A stretch of DNA of 16,020 nucleotides from Planctomycetia bacterium (GTDB lineage: Bacteria > Planctomycetota > Planctomycetia > Pirellulales > UBA1268), in NCBI GenBank assembly GCA_009926295.1, contig RFPF01000046.1, positions 1 to 16,020 on the forward strand. The letters run 5' to 3'. Below the pieces are notes generated by a model. It saw only the letters and a program-made list of their open reading frames with translations. It ran no database searches and was not told the DNA's origin. The translations under genes were made by a program, and so were the position numbers. Each line of letters begins with the position of its first letter. The stretch's first letter is position 1. Positions 8,093 through 13,364 of the stretch are shown in pieces.

Positions 8093-8907
8093 TGGCCAAG
8101 AACGACACCGCGTACTTCGTGTTCGACATCGAGAGCGTGGCCGACGGCGCACTCGTCTCGCGCGTGCGGTATCCCGGGGAGGATCTCGCCCCGGAGAAGG
8201 CGATCGCGAAGTATCGCAAGGAGCTCCTGGAGGAGAACGGCAAGGACTTCATCCCCTACACCTTCCAACTGCCAGTGTCGCTCGTGATCGCGAAGGTCTC
8301 GCACGACTACCGCCTCATCGACCTCGTGGCGCTCGACGAGGAGCATTCGCGGCCGCACGAGATCGTCAGGCTCTTCTGGGACGGCTGGCAGAAGTATCGC
8401 CGGCCGCGGCTCGTGAGCTTCAACGGCCGCGGTTTCGACCTCCCGCTGCTCGAACTGTGCGCCTACCGCTACGGCCTGGCGATCGCCGACTGGTTCGCGG
8501 AGGACAAGCGCAGCTTCGACCAGCCCCGCAACCGCTACAACACGTTCGCCCACTTCGACCTCCACGAATGGCTCACGAACAACGGCGCCTCGCGGTTCAA
8601 CGGCGGGCTGTCGCTCGCCGCCACCCTGATAGGCAAGCCCGGCAAGATGGACGTCGCGGGCCACATGGTGCAGGACCTGTGGGACGCCGGCAAGAAGGCC
8701 GAGATCCACGACTATTGCCGCGGCGACGTGCTCGACACGTACTTCGTGTTCCTCCGCTCGCGGGTGGTGGCCGGCGAACTCTCGGTGAAGGAGGAACACG
8801 GGCTCATCGACGAGGCCCGGACGTGGATCAAGGAGCGGGCGGAGTCGGCGCCCGGCCTCGCCCGCTACCTCGCGGCGTGGGGTGACTGGAAGAGCCCGTG
8901 GGCGTGA
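8092..8907 (+). CDS. DEDD-type 3'-5' exonuclease (predicted PolB-like)
   Basis: This 271-residue protein of the ribonuclease H-like DEDD superfamily best resembles the stand-alone 'predicted 3'-5' exonuclease related to the DNA polymerase B exonuclease domain' family. Metal-binding motifs are visible: Exo I FDIES with Asp12 and Glu14, Exo II SFNGRGFDLPLLE with Asp116, and Exo III HDYCRGDVLDTYFVF with Tyr208 and Asp212 (YxxxD). The segment KDFIPYTFQLPVSLVIAKV and a C-terminal KSPW ending also fit that family as I know it. It probably trims DNA or RNA ends in the cytoplasm; the true substrate is not established from sequence. The ATG at 8092 shares its A with the TGA of the oxidoreductase gene. 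It converges on the lipoprotein gene with only 3 bases between stop codons. Confidence 0.9.
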   Translation: MAKNDTAYFVFDIESVADGALVSRVRYPGEDLAPEKAIAKYRKELLEENGKDFIPYTFQLPVSLVIAKVSHDYRLIDLVALDEEHSRPHEIVRLFWDGWQKYRRPRLVSFNGRGFDLPLLELCAYRYGLAIADWFAEDKRSFDQPRNRYNTFAHFDLHEWLTNNGASRFNGGLSLAATLIGKPGKMDVAGHMVQDLWDAGKKAEIHDYCRGDVLDTYFVFLRSRVVAGELSVKEEHGLIDEARTWIKERAESAPGLARYLAAWGDWKSPWA

Positions 8908-8910
8908 GGC

Positions 8911-9630
8911 TCACTTGTCGGCGTCTTCGGCCGGTGCGGTGTCGGCGGGCTTGGGTTCTTCTGTCGGCGGCGGCTCCTCGGCGGGTGGCGGGGCGAGGGC
9001 CGCGGCGACGGCCTTCGCGGCCGCCTTGGCCGTGTCGTCGACCTTGCCCTTCGGGGCCCGGGCCTCGACGGTGTACATCCGCCCGGCGACCACGACGGCC
9101 CAGTTCCAGCGCTCGATCGGCTCGCTGATGCCGTCGACCTTCGCCGACCCGGGGATCCCCCAGAACGCGCCGCGGTGCGGCCCCAGTTTCACCGCCACAG
9201 CCTTCTTGAGGGGCTTCGCCTTGCCGAGCGTTTCTGCCACGCTCTCGGCGACGGCCGCTGCGAACGACTCGTGGTTCTCGGCGGTGACTTCCGCAAACTC
9301 CGCAGGTGCGGCGTCCGCCGTGACGAGGATCTTGGGGTAGGTCTTCTTCGGTCCCGGCTGAAACTTGACGAGGCAGTCCTTCGACCTCGGCAGCCGCGTC
9401 CAGCCCGACGGCGAGGCGACCGCGATGCGGCCGTCGTCCACCGCGAGGGCCGTGTCGATGTCGACCGCCGCCGGGGTTTCCGTCCTGCCGTCAGCCGACC
9501 GGGCCTTCTTCGGCTTGCCTCCACAGCCGGCGAGCGGCACCAGGACGATCGCCACGACGCAGGCGGCGAACCCGGCCCGTGGGAGCCGGACCGGGAATCT
9601 GTTCAGGCAGCCAATCGAGCCACCGGCCAT
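8911..9630 (-). CDS. Predicted lipoprotein with acidic Pro-rich tail
   Basis: The 239-residue protein has an N-terminal basic and hydrophobic segment (AACVVAIVLVPLAGC) whose lipobox LAGC points to lipidation at Cys36. The N-terminal extension before the hydrophobic core is somewhat long. The mature domain (about 55-210) contains IAVASPSGWTRLPRSKDCLVKFQPG, TYPKILVTAD, LGPHRGAFWGIPG and WNWAVVVAGRMYTVEARAPKG, a pattern like small periplasmic beta-rich domains in other planctomycete lipoproteins. The last ~27 residues are a Pro/Glu/Ala tail (PPPAEEPPPTEEPKPAD), probably a flexible linker. GAGGGGG upstream of the ATG at 9630 overlaps the end of the preceding gene, 10 bp away, so the two are probably one transcription unit. 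Function unknown. Confidence 0.8.
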   Translation of the reverse strand: MAGGSIGCLNRFPVRLPRAGFAACVVAIVLVPLAGCGGKPKKARSADGRTETPAAVDIDTALAVDDGRIAVASPSGWTRLPRSKDCLVKFQPGPKKTYPKILVTADAAPAEFAEVTAENHESFAAAVAESVAETLGKAKPLKKAVAVKLGPHRGAFWGIPGSAKVDGISEPIERWNWAVVVAGRMYTVEARAPKGKVDDTAKAAAKAVAAALAPPPAEEPPPTEEPKPADTAPAEDADK

Positions 9631-9640
9631 CGTCGCCCCC

Positions 9641-9988
9641 TCACTCGGAGATCGCTTCCTTCACCAGCTGCACGAAGTGGTGCGACCGCGACGAGGCCGT
9701 GAGGTCGGCGGCCTTCTTCTCCGCCGCCTTCTTGTCGGCGTATTCGAAAAGCACGAGCCGCTTGAGCGATGGATTGAAGACGCCCCAATAGGCCTTCATC
9801 CTCACTTCCTTGGCCGTCTTCTTGCGGGATGGCTTTTTGGCCGCGGGCTTCTTCGGCTCCTTGACGGCCTTCTCCTTCTTCTCCTTGGCGGGCTTTTCCT
9901 TGGCGGCCTTCTTCGTCGTCTTGGCCCGGGCTTCCGCCGCATCCGACTGGGCCCTGAGTTCCTTGCGATTCACCACTTTTCGCGCCAT
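9641..9988 (-). CDS. Small basic protein: Lys/Ala-rich tail plus conserved WGVFN domain
   Basis: This 115-residue protein has two parts. Residues 1-62 are very rich in Lys, Ala and Pro (repeated KK, AKEK, EPKKPAAKK), similar in composition to histone H1-like tails. Residues 63-115 form a compact conserved unit: MKAYWGVFNPSLKRLVLFEY, then DKKAAEKKAADL and SHHFVQLVKEAI. I have seen this C-terminal unit, preceded by variable Lys-rich tails, in other planctomycete genomes annotated as hypothetical. The tail suggests binding to nucleic acid or another polyanion; that is inference. I chose the ATG at 9988 (MARKVVNRKEL) because the longer frame to 10195 is not protein-like and GGAAGGA lies 11 bases upstream. 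It is the first gene of a probable two-gene unit with the lipoprotein. Confidence 0.82.
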   Translation of the reverse strand: MARKVVNRKELRAQSDAAEARAKTTKKAAKEKPAKEKKEKAVKEPKKPAAKKPSRKKTAKEVRMKAYWGVFNPSLKRLVLFEYADKKAAEKKAADLTASSRSHHFVQLVKEAISE

Positions 9989-10063
9989 GTCGCCCGTGAT
10001 CCTTCCAAAGTGAGTGGGAAAATGGGAGGCGGAACGAGGCCGCAGCCTGCCCGCCGCGGCGGA

Positions 10064-10069
10064 AGTATA
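10064..10069 (-). promoter_or_regulatory. Candidate -10 box for the basic-protein/lipoprotein unit
   Basis: On the minus strand this reads TATACT, five of six to the bacterial -10 consensus, in otherwise very GC-rich sequence. Transcription would begin near 10057, giving a leader of roughly 70 bases before the ATG at 9988. No good -35 is visible at the usual distance. Confidence 0.35.
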
Positions 10070-10099
10070 GCGGCCCGGAACACCGCCCGCACGACGACC

Positions 10100-10105
10100 T
10101 ATACT
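10100..10105 (+). promoter_or_regulatory. Candidate -10 box for nadA, implying a leaderless or near-leaderless mRNA
   Basis: TATACT lies only 7 bases before the nadA ATG at 10113. The expected transcription start, about 7 bases after the hexamer, coincides with or just precedes the ATG. No Shine-Dalgarno sequence is present in this short stretch, which is consistent with leaderless translation. No clear -35 is seen. Confidence 0.35.
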
Positions 10106-10112
10106 TTCGGGC

Positions 10113-11252
10113 ATGAGCACCGTTGCCGTCGTGGATCCCGCCTCGCCTTTCCCGGCATACCGGGAGCTCTCCGACGAGTCGTTGTCCGAGCGCATCGACG
10201 CGGTGCGGCGCCGGATGGGCGAGCGGCTCGTGATCCTCGGTCATCACTACCAGCAGGACGGCGTGATCGCCCACGCCGATTTCCAGGGGGACAGCTACCA
10301 GCTGTCGAAGTCGGCGGCCGAACGCGCCGGCTGCGAGGCGATCGTGTTCTGCGGCGTTCACTTCATGGCCGAAACGGCCGACATCCTCGCCAACCGCCCC
10401 GAGCAGGTCGCTGCCCGAGGCGGTCGTCGGGTCGTGGTCGTCCTCCCCGACATGGCGGCCGGCTGCTCGATGGCCGACATGGCGGGGATCGAGCAGGTGG
10501 AGGACGCCTGGGCCGACCTCGGCACCGTGATCGACACGTCCGACGTCACGCCCGTCACCTACATCAACTCGGCCGCGAGCCTCAAGGCCTTCTGCGGGCG
10601 GCACGGGGGCATCGTGTGCACGTCGAGCAACGCCCGGGCCGTGCTCGACTGGGCGTTCGCCCGCTCGCGTCGGGTGCTCTTCTTCCCCGACCAGCACCTC
10701 GGCCGGAACACGGCGCGAATGATGGGCGTGCCGCTCGACGAGATGTGCGTGTGGAATCCGCACGACCCCGCGCTCGGCGGCAACGCTCGCGGGCAGCTCG
10801 AGAAGAGCCGCGTCATCCTCTGGCAGGGACACTGCAGCGTGCATGCGATGTTCAAGCCGGAGCACGTTGACGCCATGCGGGCGAACCTTCCGGGCGTGAA
10901 GGTGCTCGTCCACCCGGAGTGCTCGATGGAGGTGGTCGACAAGGCCGACCTCGTCGGCTCGACGAGCTACATCCTCAAGCAGGTCGAGGCGGCGTCGCCG
11001 GGCACCACGTGGGCGATCGGCACGGAACTGCACCTCGTCAAGCGGCTCGAGCAGAACCATCCCGAGCAGACGATCCGATTCCTGTCGCCGGTCGTGTGCA
11101 TGTGCGCCACGATGTATCGCATCGACCTCGCGCATCTCTGCTGGAGCCTCGAGCATCTCGAACGGGGCAAGCCCGTGAACGTGATCCGTGTCGACGACGA
11201 GACGGCACGCTGGGCGCTCACCGCGCTCGAACGCATGCTCAAAGTGTCGTGA
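10113..11252 (+). CDS. nadA: Quinolinate synthase (NadA)
   Basis: NadA condenses iminoaspartate with dihydroxyacetone phosphate to quinolinate, the second step of de novo NAD synthesis, using an oxygen-sensitive [4Fe-4S] cluster. The 379-residue protein shows the family's triplicated domain layout and signatures: LGHHYQ (42-47), GDSYQLSKSA (59-68), GVHFMAETADIL (81-92), DMAAGCSMADM (113-123), VTYINS (148-153), WQGHCSVH (237-244), HPECSMEV (267-274) and a C-terminal VCMCATMYR (328-336). The three cluster cysteines are most likely Cys118, Cys241 and one of Cys329/Cys331. It is slightly longer than the E. coli enzyme. nadB and nadC are not in the window. The only good start is the ATG at 10113; it lacks a ribosome binding site and has a TATACT box directly upstream. 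Confidence 0.95.
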   Translation: MSTVAVVDPASPFPAYRELSDESLSERIDAVRRRMGERLVILGHHYQQDGVIAHADFQGDSYQLSKSAAERAGCEAIVFCGVHFMAETADILANRPEQVAARGGRRVVVVLPDMAAGCSMADMAGIEQVEDAWADLGTVIDTSDVTPVTYINSAASLKAFCGRHGGIVCTSSNARAVLDWAFARSRRVLFFPDQHLGRNTARMMGVPLDEMCVWNPHDPALGGNARGQLEKSRVILWQGHCSVHAMFKPEHVDAMRANLPGVKVLVHPECSMEVVDKADLVGSTSYILKQVEAASPGTTWAIGTELHLVKRLEQNHPEQTIRFLSPVVCMCATMYRIDLAHLCWSLEHLERGKPVNVIRVDDETARWALTALERMLKVS

Positions 11253-11311
11253 GGCGGGTTGCGTGCAGGATGCGATGATGCCTGCCTCTGGTTTCCCCCG
11301 ACTCACCTCAT

Positions 11312-11456
11312 CCGGCTCGGGGTTGCCCCGTACCGTTTCGCCGGACGTTCACTGCGCCCTCCGGGCTGCGTTCACTCTGACCGATTAACGCTGCGCCATC
11401 CATGGCTTCTCTGGTCAGTCACGCCGGCTCAACGGCAGGGGCAACCCCTCGCCTCC
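11312..11456 (+). repeat. Foldback (palindromic) repeat element, copy B
   Basis: This is the second copy, in the same orientation as copy A. It starts CCGGCTCGGGG and ends CGCCTCC. The arm at 11314-11327 pairs imperfectly with 11440-11453. Both ends also carry tight local hairpins: CGGGG-TTG-CCCCG at 11318-11330 and AGGGG-CAA-CCCCT at 11437-11449. Shared blocks are TCGCCGGACGTTC at 11338-11350, TTCACTC at 11371-11377 and TCCATGGCT at 11399-11407. A T-run at 11460-11464 follows the element, so with its terminal hairpin it could also help end nadA transcription. Confidence 0.8.
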
Positions 11457-11480
11457 CCCTTTTTCAGTCGTGCCAGTCGA

Positions 11481-11627
11481 GGAGGCTTCGGGCTCCCCGT
11501 GTCCCGGGAGCCGGCGTATGACGACGAGCGTAGCCATGGAAGGCGCAGCGAGGAGGAGTCGAGTGAGCGGAGGGCTGGAGGCCCGCAGTGAACGTCCGGC
11601 GACGGGACACGGGGAGCCCGAAGCCGG
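11481..11627 (-). repeat. Foldback (palindromic) repeat element, copy C, with 23-bp perfect arms
   Basis: This third copy is inverted relative to A and B. Bases 11484-11506 and 11603-11625 are perfect 23-bp inverted repeats. Read on the minus strand it begins CCGGCTTCGGGCTCCCCG and ends GAAGCCTCC. It contains the shared blocks TCGCCGGACGTTC (11590-11602, reverse strand), CTCACTC (11561-11567) and TCCATGGCT (11532-11540) in the same order and at nearly the same spacing as A and B. The arm sequence differs from that of A and B, yet it is still fully self-complementary. Confidence 0.82.
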
Positions 11628-11640
11628 TGTGCAATGAAGA

Positions 11641-11658
11641 GACAGTCTGAAGCCTGTC
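11641..11658 (-). terminator. Weak terminator-like hairpin after the kinase gene
   Basis: GACAG at 11641-11645 pairs with CTGTC at 11654-11658 over an 8-base loop. On the minus strand the hairpin is followed by TCTTCATT, a poor U-tract. It lies 16 bases past the kinase stop, in the right place, but the stem is short. Confidence 0.3.
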
Positions 11659-11685
11659 CTACGGTCCGATGTCCTACGGTCCGAT
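11656..11685. repeat. 15-bp perfect tandem duplication across the kinase stop codon
   Basis: GTCCTACGGTCCGAT occurs twice in direct succession at 11656-11670 and 11671-11685. The second copy encodes the kinase C-terminus (SIGP and the TAG stop at 11674-11676); the first copy lies directly after the stop. A slippage or recombination event at the gene end is the likely origin. Confidence 0.9.
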
Positions 11686-13224
11686 GCTCTCGAGCTGGCC
11701 GTGCAGGGCGACGAGGCGGCGGTGGCGGGCGTAGCGGTCGGCGAGGATTCCGACGGTGGCGGCGCGTGGCGTAAAGCGGGTCGGTGTGCCTGAGGCGTGG
11801 CTCGCGAGGAACGCGGCCCAGTCCGGGGCGCGGCCGGCGAGGGCGAGCGCGCGGTATTTGGCCATGAGCGTCGCGCCCCAGGCCGTGCCCTCGGCGGCGC
11901 CGTCGAGGATCACGACCGGCGCGTTGAAGACGTCGGCCAGCAGCTGGCCGAGGGCCGGCGTCTTCGCGAGGCCGCCCGAAAGCACGATCTCGTTCCGGGG
12001 AAAGTGCTGGTCGTCGAGCGGTTCGCTGCCCAGCCGGAGGTCGAACATCGTCGCCAGCAGCATCGCCTTGGCCACGTTGCCCGGCATGGCGTTTTTCTCG
12101 TTGAGCCCCACGATGCAGGCCGAGCCGCCGCGCGAGACGCCGAGGCCCGGCTCGTCGTCCATGAAGGGGAGGGCGGCGAGGCCGCCGCAGTCGTCGGGAG
12201 CCGAGAGCAGTTGCGGGATCACCGCCGCGAAGCCGTCGCCCCGTCCGCCGCCGCTCGCCCGGCCGAACATCTCGACGACCGCGTTGAGCGCCGTCGTGCC
12301 GTTCCGCAGCCAGACCATGTTGATCGGCTTGCCATCGGGGGCACAGAAGTGATCGACACTGCGTGCTATTCCCCTGAACGGCCGGTCGCCGACGGCGTTG
12401 GCGACCACGCTCGTGCCGAAGCTCATCGAGACCGTGCCGGGAACGCCGATCAGCGAGCCGGTGAGGGCGGCCGGCTGGTCGCCCTCGGCGGGGGCCACGG
12501 GCGTGCCCACGGGGAGGCCGAGGAGCGTCGCTCCGTGGCCGTCGAGTGACCCGCCGTCCTGGCCCGCCCGGCGGACCTTCGGCAGCAGGTCGCGAAGCGG
12601 TCTGACTCCGCGGCCGCCAGCGCCCGCGTGCACCAGCGCGTCGAAGTCGGCGAGGAGCCGGGCGTCGTAGTCGAGCGTCGCCTGGTCGATCGGGAACATG
12701 CCCGCCGCGTCACCGATGCCGAGAAGCCACGCGCCGGTCAGCCGGAAGGCGAGCCAGCCGGCGGGCGTCGTCATGTGCGCCGTCCTGGTCGCCACGTCCG
12801 GCCGATTGCGGATCGTCCACAGCCACCGGGCGCTCGTGATCCTTTTCGGGCACTTCACGCCGAGCCGCTCGGTGAGCTCGTGCCCTTCCGCCTCGTTGCG
12901 GCCGTCGCACCACAGCCGCGCTGGTCCCAGCGACCGGCCGAGGTCGTCGGCGAGCACCTCGCCATGCATCTGCCCGCAGATGCCGATCGCCCGGACGTCG
13001 GGCTCGATGCCGAGCGCGGAAAGTTTCGCCCGCAGGTCGCGCATCGCCGCCCCGAGCGCCCGCTCCCAGTCGGCGGGGGCCTGCTCGTAGCAGTCTCCCG
13101 CGAGCCCGGGCACCATCTCGTAGCCCGCCTCGCCGGCGGCGAGGATCGTCAACGCGTCGTCGGTGAAGATCACCGAGAGTCCCTGGGTGCCCGCGTCGAT
13201 GCCGAGGAAGCCGGTGCGTTTCAT
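11674..13224 (-). CDS. FGGY-family sugar kinase, xylulokinase-like
   Basis: This 516-residue cytoplasmic kinase of the FGGY family would phosphorylate a ketose (xylulose-like) with ATP. The first domain has the phosphate-binding motif GFLGIDAGTQGLSV (5-18, Asp10), the xylulokinase-type signature GICGQMHGEVL (81-91) and DGRNEAE (107-113). The putative catalytic base is Asp249 in GTPVAPAEGDQPAALTG, matching the GD motif of xylulokinases. The second domain has VSMSFGTSVVA (265-275) and, later, LSGGLAKTPALGQLLADVF followed by EGTAWGATLMAK, the nucleotide-binding end typical of the family. Length agrees with the ~500-residue norm. The ATG at 13224 (MKRTGF) gives a normal N-terminus; the frame runs open far upstream through the isomerase gene, which is a GC artefact. 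It lies 140 bp downstream of the isomerase on the same strand. True substrate unproven. Confidence 0.9.
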   Translation of the reverse strand: MKRTGFLGIDAGTQGLSVIFTDDALTILAAGEAGYEMVPGLAGDCYEQAPADWERALGAAMRDLRAKLSALGIEPDVRAIGICGQMHGEVLADDLGRSLGPARLWCDGRNEAEGHELTERLGVKCPKRITSARWLWTIRNRPDVATRTAHMTTPAGWLAFRLTGAWLLGIGDAAGMFPIDQATLDYDARLLADFDALVHAGAGGRGVRPLRDLLPKVRRAGQDGGSLDGHGATLLGLPVGTPVAPAEGDQPAALTGSLIGVPGTVSMSFGTSVVANAVGDRPFRGIARSVDHFCAPDGKPINMVWLRNGTTALNAVVEMFGRASGGGRGDGFAAVIPQLLSAPDDCGGLAALPFMDDEPGLGVSRGGSACIVGLNEKNAMPGNVAKAMLLATMFDLRLGSEPLDDQHFPRNEIVLSGGLAKTPALGQLLADVFNAPVVILDGAAEGTAWGATLMAKYRALALAGRAPDWAAFLASHASGTPTRFTPRAATVGILADRYARHRRLVALHGQLESIGP

Positions 13225-13364
13225 AAGACGTGCCCTCGTGGATAGGAACGGGGAGGCGAGGGGGTCGGCGAACGCTCGAGGAGCATTGGGCCGCCGCGGC
13301 CCACGCGACGAGACTTTTGCCGCCCCCGAGCCGGCAATCAAGCCACCGAGGTGACGCTCGAATA
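13225..13364 (-). other. Intercistronic gap between isomerase and kinase, with a palindrome
   Basis: The 140-bp spacer is longer than a typical operon gap. It contains a perfect 17-bp palindrome (8-bp half-sites around one base) at 13287-13303, TGGGCCGC-C-GCGGCCCA. No clear -10 box is seen. GAGGG about 11 bases before the kinase ATG could be its ribosome binding site. The palindrome could be an operator, an mRNA hairpin that adjusts kinase level, or chance in GC-rich DNA. Confidence 0.45.

Larger units (their letters stand above)
11253..11673. other. Convergent intergenic region with an inverted pair of foldback repeats
   Basis: This 421-bp gap lies between nadA and the FGGY kinase, which converge on it. 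It contains repeat copies B and C in opposite orientation, a short terminator-like hairpin at 11641-11658 and part of a 15-bp tandem duplication, all listed separately. Between nadA and copy B, GCAGG at 11265-11269 can pair with CCTGC at 11281-11285 across an 11-base loop. It has no T-run, so it is at best a weak terminator. Open frames through the region have no protein character. Confidence 0.65.

Noticed and set aside
9603..11306. 567-codon open frame on the minus strand across nadA and the two small genes
   Set aside because: It is antisense to the unmistakable nadA and in another frame to the basic protein and lipoprotein; there is no recognisable domain.
11259..11591. Small protein encoded through repeats B and C (110 codons)
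   Set aside because: The frame crosses two foldback elements, is Arg/Ser/Pro-rich and lacks a ribosome binding site. The copies do not preserve a reading frame, as their lengths and indels differ.
11312..11627. CRISPR-like or tandem direct repeat array
   Set aside because: There are only two units, in opposite orientation, each ~145 bp, with no uniform short repeats or spacers and no cas genes.
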